Assembly: GCF_029277985.1 (NCBI RefSeq)
Contig: NZ_CP119546.1
Coordinates: 3,348,001-3,412,000, forward strand
Reading direction: 5' to 3'
Source of the DNA: Providencia stuartii
Lineage (GTDB): Bacteria > Pseudomonadota > Gammaproteobacteria > Enterobacterales > Enterobacteriaceae
DNA length: 64,000 bases
Shown here one piece after another: positions 1 through 9,985 of the stretch; position 1 is the first letter of the stretch, and every line of letters begins with the position of its first letter. Under the pieces are notes generated by a model. The model searched no databases, had not been told where the DNA came from, and was given only the letters and a program-made list of their open reading frames with translations. The position numbers and the translations under genes were made by a program.

Positions 1-1823
1 GGCACCGTAGAGCGATTCTTAAAGCATTACGTTTAGCTCAAGACTTAGGCGCTGAAACAGCAACGTTATCTGACCCTTCTGAAGAAAAAGCGATTTTACG
101 TTACGCACGTGAACATAATCTTGGCAAAATTTTGGTTGGACGGCGCATTAAACGCCGTGGATGGTTAGGCTCACGCACTAGCTTTGCGGATCGATTAGGT
201 GCATTAGGGCCAGATTTGGATTTAATCATCGTTGCACTCGAAGAAAAGAGTGATTGGGTGAAAGAGCCTGAACGGAAACCATTTTCTGAAAAATGGCGTA
301 CTGACATTAACGGTTTTTTAGTTGCGATCGCGATATGTGCGCTTATCACTGTATTTTCGCGTACTTTTTTACTGGCGCTCGATAAAGCCAACCTAGTTAC
401 CCTGTATTTACTCGGTGTGGTTCTTGTGGCGCTCTTTTATGGACGCAGACCATCCATTTTTGCAGCGCTTATCAATGTCATTAGTTTTGACCTCTTTTTT
501 GTACAGCCCCACTTTTCTCTGGCCATTATGGACATGCAATACTTGGTGACCTTTACCGTAATGCTTATTGTCGGTGTGGTGGTTGGTAATCTCACGGCAG
601 GTATGCGATATCAGGCAAGAATTGCCCGTTATCGAGAGCAACGGACTCGCCACCTGTATGAAATGACGAAAGAATTAAGCCAAGCGCTCACCGAGCAAGA
701 TATCGGTAAAGCAGGCTACCATTTTATTAACAATGCCTTTCAGGCGAAAACCTGCTTACTCTTGCCAGATGAAAACAATCAATTAATGCCATTGTTATGT
801 GAAGGCCATAGCGCGATGCAAATTGATCAAGCTATCGCTAAATGGAGTTTTGACAAGCGTCAACCCGCGGGTGCTGGTACCGATACACTACCAAGTGTAC
901 CTTATCAACTACAACCCATTACCACGGTCGATCAAACGCTAGCCGTACTCGCTATCGAACCCAATAATTTGCGCCAACTATTGATCCCTGAACAACAGCG
1001 CATGCTACAAACATTTACAGGGTTGATTGCTAGCGCGCTAGCGCGTTTACAATTAGCAAAACAAGCGGAAATCGCAAAACTCAACATTGAGCGCGAGCAG
1101 TTGCGAAACTCTTTGTTAGCAGCACTATCCCATGACCTAAAAACACCGTTAACGGTACTGTTTGGCCAAGCAGAAATTTTGACCTTGAACCTTAGCGCAG
1201 AAAACTCCCCTTATACGGAGCAAGTTAACCAAATGCGCCAGCAAATACTCAGTACTTCCCGTTTAGTGAATAACTTGTTGGATATGGCAAGACTGCAATC
1301 AGGGGGGATACAACCGAATTTTGAGTGGCAATCACTGCAAGAGATCACAGGCAGTGCGATAAGAACCCTTGATTACACATTGCATAGTCATCCTTTATCC
1401 ATTGAAATCCCAGCTAATTTGCTGCTCTACTGTGATGGTAACTTAATTGAACGAGTATTAATTAACTTATTAGAGAACGCCATCAAATACAGCGAAAAAG
1501 ATACACCAATGGGGATTTGTGCCAATATAGAGGATAACCAAGTACACATTGAAGTTTGGGATGCCAGTAATGCGATTCCCAATGGGCAAGAAAAAACAAT
1601 TTTTGATAAGTTTTCTCGAGCACAAAAAGAGTCCGCAATCCCTGGTGTTGGCCTTGGATTAGCGATCTGTCGCGCCATTATTCAATTACATGATGGCACC
1701 ATTTGGGCTGAAAATAACAAAAAAGGTGGAGCCAGCTTCCATTTTGTTTTACCTTTTAAACAACTCCCTGATATTGAAGAGATAGCTGACTATTGTGAAC
1801 CCCCATCAAATATTGATCATTGA
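1..1823 (+). CDS. kdpD: Sensor histidine kinase KdpD, 3' part (5' end outside window)
   Basis: Membrane sensor kinase that responds to K+ limitation or ionic stress and phosphorylates KdpE to switch on the Kdp K+ ATPase. The reading frame is open from base 3, giving 606 visible residues. They begin in the universal-stress-type sensor domain (YAREHNLGKILVG near the start), followed by four membrane segments at about visible residues 93-198, a GAF-like region, and the kinase core. The phosphoacceptor His is in ALSHDLKTPL (visible residue 377), the N box is NLLENAIKYSE and the G2 box GVGLGLAI. Odd: the G1 box, normally DNGPG-like, reads DASNAIP (bases 1560-1580), so the glycines are missing. The 3' end overlaps kdpE by 29 bases. 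The N-terminal KdpD domain lies upstream of the window. Confidence 0.95.
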   Translation, partial: HRRAILKALRLAQDLGAETATLSDPSEEKAILRYAREHNLGKILVGRRIKRRGWLGSRTSFADRLGALGPDLDLIIVALEEKSDWVKEPERKPFSEKWRTDINGFLVAIAICALITVFSRTFLLALDKANLVTLYLLGVVLVALFYGRRPSIFAALINVISFDLFFVQPHFSLAIMDMQYLVTFTVMLIVGVVVGNLTAGMRYQARIARYREQRTRHLYEMTKELSQALTEQDIGKAGYHFINNAFQAKTCLLLPDENNQLMPLLCEGHSAMQIDQAIAKWSFDKRQPAGAGTDTLPSVPYQLQPITTVDQTLAVLAIEPNNLRQLLIPEQQRMLQTFTGLIASALARLQLAKQAEIAKLNIEREQLRNSLLAALSHDLKTPLTVLFGQAEILTLNLSAENSPYTEQVNQMRQQILSTSRLVNNLLDMARLQSGGIQPNFEWQSLQEITGSAIRTLDYTLHSHPLSIEIPANLLLYCDGNLIERVLINLLENAIKYSEKDTPMGICANIEDNQVHIEVWDASNAIPNGQEKTIFDKFSRAQKESAIPGVGLGLAICRAIIQLHDGTIWAENNKKGGASFHFVLPFKQLPDIEEIADYCEPPSNIDH

Positions 1824-2475
1824 AGATGAAAAAGAGATTCGTCGCTTTGTCCGATTAGCTTTGGAGGGGGAAGGCTGGAAAGTTTTTGAAGCGGAAAATG
1901 GCCATCGTGGGTTAATTGAAGCCGGAACTCGCCAACCAGATCTGCTTATACTGGATCTTGGTTTGCCTGATGGTGATGGCCTAAACCTCATTCGTGACCT
2001 ACGCCAATGGAGCAGCATCCCAATTATCGTACTATCGGCTCGCGAAGAAGAATCACAAAAAGTCGCCGCATTAGATGCTGGCGCAGATGATTACCTCACT
2101 AAACCCTTTGGCATTAGTGAGCTGCTCGCAAGAGTAAGAGTCGCGTTACGCCGCTTCAGCAAAAATCAAGAAAGTTCACTATTTCAATTCGGTGATATCT
2201 GTATTGATTTTATTAATCGCATCGTCACTAAACAAAATGAAGAATTGCACCTCACCCCCATTGAGTTTCGCTTACTCAGTGAGCTAGTCGCCAATAGCGG
2301 TAAGGTTCTAACCCAACGCCATCTGTTATTGCAGGTTTGGGGGCCTAATTATGTTGAACACAACCACTACTTACGCATTTATATGGGTCACTTACGGCAA
2401 AAACTGGAAAATGATCCAGCCCGCCCGATTCATTTGCTCACTGAAACGGGGATTGGCTATCGCTTTATGCCATAG
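1795..2475 (+). CDS. kdpE: Response regulator KdpE
   Basis: OmpR/PhoB-family regulator of 226 residues, the partner of KdpD, activating kdpFABC transcription. The N-terminal receiver domain (about 1-115) carries the acidic pair IIEDE, the phosphoacceptor Asp54 in LILDLGLPDGDG and the Lys of LTKPFG. The C-terminal winged helix (about 130-226) ends in LRQKLENDP...GIGYRF, typical of the family. The start is GTG at 1795, inside the kdpD end, which fits translational coupling with kdpD. The length is normal for KdpE. The promoter is not here, because the operon starts upstream of the window. Confidence 0.96.
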   Translation: MNPHQILIIEDEKEIRRFVRLALEGEGWKVFEAENGHRGLIEAGTRQPDLLILDLGLPDGDGLNLIRDLRQWSSIPIIVLSAREEESQKVAALDAGADDYLTKPFGISELLARVRVALRRFSKNQESSLFQFGDICIDFINRIVTKQNEELHLTPIEFRLLSELVANSGKVLTQRHLLLQVWGPNYVEHNHYLRIYMGHLRQKLENDPARPIHLLTETGIGYRFMP

Positions 2476-2531
2476 CGATTGCATATCAAACGACGGGTTC
2501 TGCCGCATTAATACAGTGGAGCGACAGAACG

Positions 2532-3398
2532 TTAATTAGCTTCTAAGACTAACACCCCAGACGCCGACGATTCGCCAGAAGATAATGCAACACCGGTTAA
2601 ACTGGCGGTGACATTAATATTGATTGTTTTTAGGGCATTTAATGCAATACCTGAGCCATTCGCGCTAACATTAATATCATTAAGCGCTATTTTAGCTGCG
2701 ACACCATTTCCAAAACTTAAATTTCCATTTGTATCTACCTTTGAAGAGATTAATTTCAAGGTATAGTCTCTTGCATTACCGCTAGTACAATTTATGGCTA
2801 AGTTTCTATTTTGCTTAGCGCTATTTACATCCAATGCGTTCGATAAAAAGTTAAAGTTTAATAATTGATCATTTAGCGTACAGATACTTTTTTGATTTGG
2901 CGGATTAATAATCTCAATTTCCCCGTTACGACTATTTCTACCTAGACCTGCTGAAGCTCTATTTATTGCATCATAACAAGCATAAATAAACTCTACATTA
3001 ATATTTTCCATAAGTTCTAAATTTAGCGGATCACCAAATGATATCGCTGGAATATTTATTCTATTGTTCATGAGATTTGTTATTGTATTTATTGCTGCTG
3101 CCCGAGAGCCCAACCGACCATTACACTCATTAGTTGACAGCCTTTCATAATAGGCCGTGTAATTGCCTCTATTTGGAATATAACCAAAAGCTTCCAAACC
3201 AACCCTTACCGATGTAGGAAGACCCGTTCCCGGTCTGTTATAAGTTATAAATGTAATCTGTCCTGTACCACCATTACTGACAACCGCGTTCCTATAAGGC
3301 CTAGGACCAAAGTCTACCCGTGAATCAGCGAAAGCATCAAAACTGAGGATTAGTGGGAATATTAAACATAGATTGATCTTGATTTTATGCATTGCCAT
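2532..3398 (-). CDS. Fimbrial adhesin/pilin-like secreted protein
   Basis: Predicted exported protein of 288 residues. An N-terminal signal peptide (about residues 1-24, hydrophobic core ending FADS) is followed by a beta-rich mature chain with four Cys residues (ECNG, YACYDA, SICTLND, INCTSGN). The C-terminal 110 residues, from SICTLND to the end, look like a chaperone-usher pilin domain: a Cys pair, alternating hydrophobics and a Ser/Gly-rich final strand. The N-terminal part could be a receptor-binding lectin domain, which would make this a two-domain tip adhesin. No usher, chaperone or major pilin gene is next to it, and the region is much richer in AT than its neighbours, suggesting acquisition or a remnant of a fimbrial cluster. 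The start is weakly fixed: ATG at 3398 or two codons later. The specific function is unknown. Confidence 0.6.
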   Translation of the reverse strand: MAMHKIKINLCLIFPLILSFDAFADSRVDFGPRPYRNAVVSNGGTGQITFITYNRPGTGLPTSVRVGLEAFGYIPNRGNYTAYYERLSTNECNGRLGSRAAAINTITNLMNNRINIPAISFGDPLNLELMENINVEFIYACYDAINRASAGLGRNSRNGEIEIINPPNQKSICTLNDQLLNFNFLSNALDVNSAKQNRNLAINCTSGNARDYTLKLISSKVDTNGNLSFGNGVAAKIALNDINVSANGSGIALNALKTININVTASLTGVALSSGESSASGVLVLEAN

Positions 3399-3932
3399 AT
3401 ATCACTTTTCATGAAGTTATAGAATATTGTGTTGCTGATTTATTACCATTAACTTAAACTATATTAAAAATTCACCTTTAATCTTTTTTTTGATTGATGA
3501 AAATAAATATCCTCGCGCATCGCTATCAATATTCTCACCGAGAATAAAATCACCTTAAATAAAGAAAATAACTCACATAATTACTAACACAATCTTAATA
3601 ATAAATGACAACCAAGCTAGCGTGTATACCCCTCTATTGTTTTCACTATATAATGCGTTATTTATGAATTGCACGGTTATTTATGAATATATTTTAACTT
3701 TTTGAGATTTTTTAAAATTAACTTTACGTAATACGTTTTCTTTTTCATATCATGAATAGTTAATCGTTATAATAAATTAAATAATTATTAATAATATAAA
3801 ATAGATGACTATCCCTCAATAAATGATAAAAAACACTGTAAAAATTATCAGGCATCACCATCAGAAAATCAACACCACCATTTATACCTATGAAAAAAAA
3901 CACCGAACAAGGGTTTCTTTTTATATCTTAAG

Positions 3933-3961
3933 TTAATATATAACAATGAGTTATATATTAA
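3933..3961. repeat. Perfect 12-bp inverted repeat with 5-base loop
   Basis: TTAATATATAAC at 3933-3944 and its exact reverse complement at 3950-3961, separated by AATGA. It lies in the AT-rich region upstream of the fimbrial-like gene. Being almost pure A/T it may extrude as a cruciform or simply reflect composition. No function is assigned. Confidence 0.6.
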
Positions 3962-4813
3962 TCGCCATTTATCGTCTTAATAAGATGGTGATAAACGCTA
4001 TTTGCTATAAAAAAAACAAAAAAGAACAATATATTAATCCAAAAATAATTATTATTAATAATTCCTCACCCTTTGACACATTTTACTCAACTCTAGCGTA
4101 TTAACAGGCTATCACAACACATCTTAGCGCTTGGTTATTCTTTTGACACAACAAGGGCAACGTATTGTTATTCCGGTGATAGCCAACTATTCCTGCTGAG
4201 AACAAACCGCCCTTGATAAAACATTGCCATCCATTCAATCGCCAATAATAGAATTTGTACAGTAGGAAAAATTTTAAATTCCAATATGGTTCGTACCCGC
4301 CTTTTAATATTTCGACAGCCTTACCCCGCGGCTATGGCCTAAATAAATCATCCCGCGGTGCAGCGTTAAGTCAGCAACCTAGATATCCCTTCTTCCAGAA
4401 AAGCTAAGCTCAAAGAATTCGCTAAATAGCACCGGACACATAGTGCAATGATATCGGTTGGATCTTGGAGCCGTGTGAAGGCTTTTGGGTAAGTAAGATA
4501 TGATATTTCCGTTCAATGGTGGCCCGCTTACCGTTATTGCGTCTTTCTTAGGCCGTCACCTTTAGCCACAATGGTTCTGAATACCGCACTGCCGATGCGG
4601 GATCACATCTACGCTTAAAACTGAGCAGAATACAAAAACGTTTGAAAATCCCTAAACAGTTTATCGATAATATTGCCTCAAAATCATCGTTTACTAGGTG
4701 AAGAGTATCAAGTTATCGGTGAAAAAAGTCAGGTGACCTTAGGCAGCAATGATCTTCATGATTGCTGAAATGAAAAGATGCCGCCCACAGCGCCTTAATG
4801 TATTTTATCGCCA

Positions 4814-4853
4814 TAAAAAAATCTCAGGCTCCATTAAGAGTCTGAGATTTTTA
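4814..4853 (-). terminator. Intrinsic terminator of glnS
   Basis: Stem of 11 pairs (4821-4831 with 4838-4848, one G-T pair) with a loop of six bases. It is flanked by an A run on the left (a U run when read leftwards, 4814-4821) and a T run on the right, so it could work both ways. It sits about 90 bases past the glnS stop. Confidence 0.75.
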
Positions 4854-4942
4854 TTTGTGGCCTTGACATAGCAGACCATCATCGCATTTCCTTTCGATCA
4901 TTCGTACCACAGCTAAGTGGTCAGCGAAGTCTGAGGAGGAAA

Positions 4943-6610
4943 TTATTGAGCTTCGATCTTAGCCCAAGTATCGCGCAATCCTACTGTACGGTTAAACACC
5001 AACTTATCAGCACTGCTTAAACGATTATCGGCACAGAAATAACCTTCACGTTCAAATTGATATGGCTTATCTGTTGCTGCATCACGTAGACTTGGCTCAA
5101 CAAAGCCTTGTCGAATTACTAATGACTCTGGATTAATCACCGATAAGAAATCATCTTCAGCAGCAGGATTTGGTACAGTAAACAAGCGGTCATAAAGACG
5201 AATTTCAGCTGGTAGTGCATGCGCTGCACTTACCCAATGGATAACGCCTTTCACCTTACGGCCATCTGCTGGGTCTTTATTTAGCGTTTGTGGATCGTAA
5301 GTGCAGTAAATCGTTGTAATGTTACCCTCTGCATCTTTTTCAACACGTTCCGCTTTAATGATATAGGCATTACGCAAGCGTACTTCTTTACCTAATACTA
5401 AACGCTTATATTGGCGGTTAGCTTCTTCACGGAAATCCGCACGATCGATATACAACTCACGGCTAAATGGCACTTCACGAGTTCCCATCTCCGGTTTATT
5501 CGGATGGTTAGGCGCGGTTAAGATCTCTTCACCTTCAGGCATATTTTCAATGACTAAACGAACGGGATCAATTACCGCCATCGCACGTGGTGCATTCTCA
5601 TTAAGATCATCACGAATACAAGATTCTAGCGCTGCCATTTCAACGTTATTATCTTGTTTAGTTACCCCAATACGCTGACAAAATTCACGGATTGATGCCG
5701 CTGTGTATCCTCGGCGACGTAAACCGGAAATAGTCGGCATACGTGGGTCATCCCAACCATCAACTAATTTATCAGTCACCAGCTGGTTCAGCTTACGCTT
5801 AGACATTACCGTATATTCAAGGTTTAACCGCGAGAACTCATATTGACGAGGGTGGCAATCAATGGTGATGTTATCGAGCACCCAGTCATACAAGCGACGG
5901 TTGTCTTGGAATTCCAATGTACATAACGAGTGTGTAATTCCTTCCAGCGCATCAGAAATACAATGCGTAAAGTCATACATTGGATAAATACACCATTTGT
6001 TACCTGACTGGTGGTGCTCCGCAAACTTGATTCGATACAAAACAGGATCGCGCATAACGATAAAAGGTGATGCCATATCGATTTTGGCGCGTAAACATGC
6101 TTTACCTTCTTCAAAGCCACCAGCACGCATTTTTTCAAACAGCGCTAAGTTCTCTTCAACACTACGATCGCGGTAAGGGCTATTTTTACCTGGCTCTTTT
6201 AATGTGCCACGATATTCTCGAATTTGTTCTGGGCTCAGTTCATCAACATAAGCCAAACCTTTGTTGATCAGCTCAATCGCATATTGATATAGAGTATCGA
6301 AATAATCAGAAGAATAGTGAACTTTACCGCTCCATTGGAACCCAAGCCACTTAACATCTTCTTGAATTGAATTCACATATTCAACATCTTCTTTGACTGG
6401 GTTGGTGTCGTCAAAACGTAAGTTGCACTGGCCCTGATAGTCCTGTGCGATACCAAAATTCAGGCAAATTGATTTTGCATGACCAATGTGTAAATAGCCA
6501 TTCGGTTCAGGTGGGAAACGTGTATGTATCGATGTATGTTTCCCGCTCGCCAGATCTTCATCTATGATCTGACGGATAAAATTGGTTGGGCGAGTCTCTG
6601 CCTCATTCAT
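4943..6610 (-). CDS. glnS: Glutaminyl-tRNA synthetase
   Basis: Class I aminoacyl-tRNA synthetase charging tRNA-Gln with glutamine in the cytosol. The protein has 555 residues and is near-identical in layout to the E. coli enzyme. The HIGH motif is at 41-44 ([10 protein letters not shown]) and the KMSKS equivalent is VMSKRKL around residue 270. The acceptor-binding domain follows, then the C-terminal anticodon-binding beta barrels. Start choice: three in-frame ATGs lie at 6619, 6616 and 6610. Only the last has a Shine-Dalgarno (GAGGA) at a normal spacing of 9 bases, and it matches the E. coli N-terminus (M-S/N-E-A-E). The gene stands alone with its own terminator. Three glutamine tRNA genes lie about 8 kb away in this window. 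Confidence 0.97.
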   Translation of the reverse strand: MNEAETRPTNFIRQIIDEDLASGKHTSIHTRFPPEPNGYLHIGHAKSICLNFGIAQDYQGQCNLRFDDTNPVKEDVEYVNSIQEDVKWLGFQWSGKVHYSSDYFDTLYQYAIELINKGLAYVDELSPEQIREYRGTLKEPGKNSPYRDRSVEENLALFEKMRAGGFEEGKACLRAKIDMASPFIVMRDPVLYRIKFAEHHQSGNKWCIYPMYDFTHCISDALEGITHSLCTLEFQDNRRLYDWVLDNITIDCHPRQYEFSRLNLEYTVMSKRKLNQLVTDKLVDGWDDPRMPTISGLRRRGYTAASIREFCQRIGVTKQDNNVEMAALESCIRDDLNENAPRAMAVIDPVRLVIENMPEGEEILTAPNHPNKPEMGTREVPFSRELYIDRADFREEANRQYKRLVLGKEVRLRNAYIIKAERVEKDAEGNITTIYCTYDPQTLNKDPADGRKVKGVIHWVSAAHALPAEIRLYDRLFTVPNPAAEDDFLSVINPESLVIRQGFVEPSLRDAATDKPYQFEREGYFCADNRLSSADKLVFNRTVGLRDTWAKIEAQ

Positions 6611-6767
6611 TGTCATCATTCCTCAATGCCAAAAGCGCGTAATAGCAAAATATATTCTACCATAATCTGTCAAGAAACAACCGTTTGATCAAATATGTAT
6701 AATTAAAGATATATTAGCGGATATTTCTCGTACTCATGATGACTTAACCCAATTAATATTCAAATAA

Positions 6768-7601
6768 TTAAGTTAACAACATGACAGCCAATACTATCAG
6801 TAATAGCAGTGGATAGCTTTGCGCATGGCGTTTATCACTCAAATATGGCATGAGTAAATTCGCGAAGCGGATCCCTAACCAAGAGCTGACAATTAAGATT
6901 AAAGCCCCTTTGACATAAATCATTCCAAGAAACCCATCACCTAGCTCAATATGCTGAGTAAAAGCAAAATAGAGATAAGTGAATGTTCCAGTCACTGCCA
7001 TCGGTAATGTTAGCGGGTTAGCGAAAGCAGCGGCTTGGATCATACTCGCCCCACGACGGCGCATGAGTGGAACGGTCATCACGCTGCCACCTACCCCTAA
7101 AAATGCGGCGACAGCGCCAATCAATAAACCAATAGGTGTATCTGCAACATGGTGCCTATGTGAAGGTGTGATGCCCTCGCGCGATGTCTGCATAAACCCA
7201 GGCCTCAAGAAGCAATCTAAAATAGTGATAATAAGATAAATAATAAATAACCAACGGATCCATTCACTATTGACAAAAAGAGCAATAAAGGCACCTAAAA
7301 CGCCCCCTAAAGAAATGGGGATAATAAATGGACGAATAATGTTCCAGTTTAAATGACCTTTGCGATAATGTGCACTCGTCGAAAGTGAAGCCGAAAAAAT
7401 CATTACACAAGTTGAGGTCGCCACAGCAATTTGCATTGCCACATCATTCGCCTCATTTTGAGGCCCCCATACCAAGGTAATAAGTGCATAAAGTAGCGGA
7501 ACGGTAATAAAGCCACCACCAAAACCAAACAAAGCGGTAGTGATCCCTGATATAAAGCCAAAAAGACACAATAATAAAACCACAACTAAATCTCCACACA
7601 T
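6768..7601 (-). CDS. TauE/SafE (TSUP) family membrane permease
   Basis: Integral membrane protein of 277 residues with about eight predicted helices, of the sulfite exporter TauE/SafE family. Each half carries the family's glycine-rich repeat near its start: FGFGGGFITVPLL at about residues 25-38 and LGVGGSVMTVPLM at about 167-180. Members export or import small sulfur-containing anions; the substrate here cannot be told from sequence. It lies between glnS and nagE on the same strand, separated from nagE by a terminator, so it is probably a single-gene unit. The start ATG at 7601 is the natural one, just before a long hydrophobic helix. Confidence 0.82.
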   Translation of the reverse strand: MCGDLVVVLLLCLFGFISGITTALFGFGGGFITVPLLYALITLVWGPQNEANDVAMQIAVATSTCVMIFSASLSTSAHYRKGHLNWNIIRPFIIPISLGGVLGAFIALFVNSEWIRWLFIIYLIITILDCFLRPGFMQTSREGITPSHRHHVADTPIGLLIGAVAAFLGVGGSVMTVPLMRRRGASMIQAAAFANPLTLPMAVTGTFTYLYFAFTQHIELGDGFLGMIYVKGALILIVSSWLGIRFANLLMPYLSDKRHAQSYPLLLLIVLAVMLLT

Positions 7602-7698
7602 GATTGTTTTATTATCATATCGAGAAGAATTAAAGCCGACTTACGCAAATCAGACAAACTGCATTGAGATTCCGCCAAATTAACATTGGCCTGTCGAT

Positions 7699-7726
7699 CA
7701 AAAAAGGGAGGCGATTGCCTCCCTTT
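7699..7726 (-). terminator. Intrinsic terminator of nagE
   Basis: Ten-pair stem AAAGGGAGGC/GCCTCCCTTT with a GATT loop (7703-7726), followed in the leftward direction by a run of T (A run on + at 7699-7705). It lies directly after the nagE stop and separates nagE from the TauE-like gene. Confidence 0.85.
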
Positions 7727-7754
7727 GCTCTGTCAATTATATCTTTGCAAACTC

Positions 7755-9782
7755 TTATTTTAGTACGTTGTAAATAACGGTTTCGCCTGCCGTTACATTA
7801 CCACTAGCTAAAATTTCAACACCGGCAAAATCATCAATATTACTGATAATTACTGGGCTAATCATGGATTTTGCATTCGCTTCTAAGAAGGCGATATCCA
7901 GCTTCAGAATCGGTGTTCCTGCTTGAACTTCACTACCTTCTTCCACTAAACGAGCACAGCCTTCACCTTTTAGAGCAACGGTATCGATGCCCATGTGAAC
8001 AATTAACTCAACGCCATTATCTGTTTCAATACAGAATGCATGGTTCGTTTCGAAAATTTTCACAACGGTGCCCGCTACTGGTGCTAACACTTCATCACTA
8101 GTCGGTTTGATCGCAATACCATCCCCGACGATACGGCTAGAGAATGCTTCATCAGGCACATCATCAAGAGAATAAACTTCACCACTCACTGGCGCAACCA
8201 GTGACAGAATAGTTTCACCTTTCGCCTTTGTTGGCTCAGTTACTTTTGTCGTTTGTGCCGCTGCGGCTGGCGCCGAACCGGCAATGGCCCCTTTCGCCAT
8301 CACTTCTTTCATGGCAGATGCAACCAACTCAGCACGGGTACCAACAATAACTTGAACGCTTTGTTTGTTCAGACGAATAACCCCTGACGCACCAAGACGT
8401 TTTGCCATCGCATCATTAACAACACTAGAATCTTTCACACTTAAACGAAGACGAGTGATACATGCATCAATACCTGTAATGTTGTCACTTCCCCCCACTG
8501 CCGCAACATATTGGCGCGCTTCTTTTTGAATGTCGCTTTCTGAGCTATCGGCTGGGCTTAGATTCTCATCATAGCCATCGATAGTTTCATCACCAGCACT
8601 CTCTTCACGGCCCGGCGTCATCAGGTTGAACTTACGGATCATGAAGCGGAAGATAACATAATAGATGCAGAAGAAGACAAGCCCTTGAACAATCAGCATC
8701 CACCATTGTAATGCAAGAGGGTTACGTGATTGCAGCAGCATATCGACTAAGCCCGCACTGAAGCCAAATCCTGATAACCACTGCATTGATGCAGAAATAA
8801 AGACCGAAATACCGGTTAAGAATGCATGGATAACATACAATACTGGTGCCACAAACATGAATGAGAATTCAAGTGGCTCAGTGATACCCGTAAAGAATGC
8901 GGCAAAAGCACCGGCCAGCATGATACCAGCGACTTTCGCTTTATTTTCAGGACGTGCACAATGATAGATCGCTAACGCCGCCCCTGGTAAACCGAACATC
9001 ATGATCGGGAAGAAACCAGCCTGATAACGCCCCGTAATACCTGGAATTGCCAGACCCTCTTCAATTGACTTAGCACCGCCAAGGAAGTTAGGAATATCGT
9101 TAATTCCTGCAACATCAAACCAGAACACTGAGTTCAAGGCATGGTGTAGACCGACTGGAATCAGTAAACGGTTAAAGAAGGCATAAACACCAGCACCCAC
9201 TGAACCTAAATCTTTGATACTCTCACCAAATGAGACTAGGCCATTATAAACTACCGGCCAAACATACATCAGCACAAAAGCAAGGATGATCATTAGGAAC
9301 GATGTCAAAATCGGGACAAGACGGCGTCCACTAAAGAATGACAATGCTTTTGGTAACTCTACCCCGCTATAACGGTTATATAACTCAGCAGAGAGCACAC
9401 CAACAAGAATACCGACAAATTGGTTGTTAATCTTATTGAAAGCCGCTGGCACATTTTCAAGCGGAACATTCATAATCATGGAGTAAGACGCCGGTGAACA
9501 TAATGTTGTTACCACTAAGAAACCGACAAACCCCGTCAGTGCAGCTGCACCATCTTTATCTTTTGACATACCATAAGCGATACCGATAGCAAACAGCACA
9601 GACATATTATCAATAATAGCTGCACCTGATTTTATCAGTAACGCTGCGATTGCACTATTGGCACCCCACCCATCTGGGTCAATCCAATAGCCAATACCCA
9701 TCAGGATCGCGGCGGCAGGTAATACTGCCACAGGCACCATCAATGCCCTACCAATCCGCTGTAAGTAGCTAAGAATATTCAC
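7755..9782 (-). CDS. nagE: PTS N-acetylglucosamine transporter, EIICBA fusion
   Basis: Single-polypeptide phosphotransferase permease that imports N-acetylglucosamine as GlcNAc-6-phosphate. Domain order in 675 residues: membrane EIIC (about 1-380), EIIB (about 420-500; phospho-Cys in DACITRLRLSV), an Ala/Pro-rich linker, and EIIA (about 535-675; phospho-His in IVHMGIDTVAL). The Glc-family signature is complete. The start is GTG at 9782, chosen because GGGGGAG precedes it closely and it matches the NagE N-terminus (V/M-N-I-L). An upstream ATG at 9815 would add 11 unmatched residues. Transcribed divergently from nagBAC; the shared region carries NagC and CRP-type sites. It hands its product to NagA and NagB. 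Confidence 0.95.
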   Translation of the reverse strand: MNILSYLQRIGRALMVPVAVLPAAAILMGIGYWIDPDGWGANSAIAALLIKSGAAIIDNMSVLFAIGIAYGMSKDKDGAAALTGFVGFLVVTTLCSPASYSMIMNVPLENVPAAFNKINNQFVGILVGVLSAELYNRYSGVELPKALSFFSGRRLVPILTSFLMIILAFVLMYVWPVVYNGLVSFGESIKDLGSVGAGVYAFFNRLLIPVGLHHALNSVFWFDVAGINDIPNFLGGAKSIEEGLAIPGITGRYQAGFFPIMMFGLPGAALAIYHCARPENKAKVAGIMLAGAFAAFFTGITEPLEFSFMFVAPVLYVIHAFLTGISVFISASMQWLSGFGFSAGLVDMLLQSRNPLALQWWMLIVQGLVFFCIYYVIFRFMIRKFNLMTPGREESAGDETIDGYDENLSPADSSESDIQKEARQYVAAVGGSDNITGIDACITRLRLSVKDSSVVNDAMAKRLGASGVIRLNKQSVQVIVGTRAELVASAMKEVMAKGAIAGSAPAAAAQTTKVTEPTKAKGETILSLVAPVSGEVYSLDDVPDEAFSSRIVGDGIAIKPTSDEVLAPVAGTVVKIFETNHAFCIETDNGVELIVHMGIDTVALKGEGCARLVEEGSEVQAGTPILKLDIAFLEANAKSMISPVIISNIDDFAGVEILASGNVTAGETVIYNVLK

Positions 9783-9891
9783 AAACTCCCCCTTTATAGC
9801 CCAGTATTGCCCCATTTACGGGATCTTATTGTTCATACACCTTGATAATAGTTTAGGTGATTGAGCGTAGCAATTTCATAGTCTAGTTGAA

Positions 9892-9912
9892 TTCTTTCGC
9901 GATACAAAATAA
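9892..9912. promoter_or_regulatory. NagC operator, nagE side
   Basis: 21-bp site with right arm AAAATAA (9906-9912) and left arm TTCTTTC (9892-9898; 5 of 7 match to the mirror arm) around a CG-containing centre. This fits the NagC consensus of TTATTT / AAATAA arms. Confidence 0.6.
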
Positions 9913-9924
9913 ATAGGTGTGATT

Positions 9925-9940
9925 TGTGATAAATGTCAAT
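9925..9940. promoter_or_regulatory. CRP-like site between the NagC operators
   Basis: TGTGA-N6-TCAAT at 9925-9940, three of five bases of the second half matching the CRP consensus TGTGA-N6-TCACA. Its place between the two NagC sites fits the cAMP-CRP-activated nag control region of E. coli. Confidence 0.5.
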
Positions 9941-9985
9941 GATAAATTTCATTATCCGCCTAAATTAGTGGCTATTATTGAAAAC

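Larger units (their letters stand above)
3399..4942. other. AT-rich gene-free stretch with possible decayed coding fragments
   Basis: About 1.5 kb with no convincing gene. The first 700 bases are extremely AT-rich and contain a perfect 12-bp inverted repeat (see 3933-3961). From about 4130 to 4770 base composition becomes more coding-like, and short open frames broken by stops appear on both strands; for example, about 46 codons on + end at the TGA near 4700. I could not identify a parent gene, so this may be pseudogene debris. The last part holds the glnS terminator. Confidence 0.5.

Noticed and set aside
4130..4200. Minus-strand peptide ITIRCPCCVKRITKR, resembling the zinc-finger start of an IS1-type InsA
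   Set aside because: Only about 15 residues match loosely, the frame stops at once, no InsB part or terminal inverted repeats were found. Too weak to call an IS remnant.
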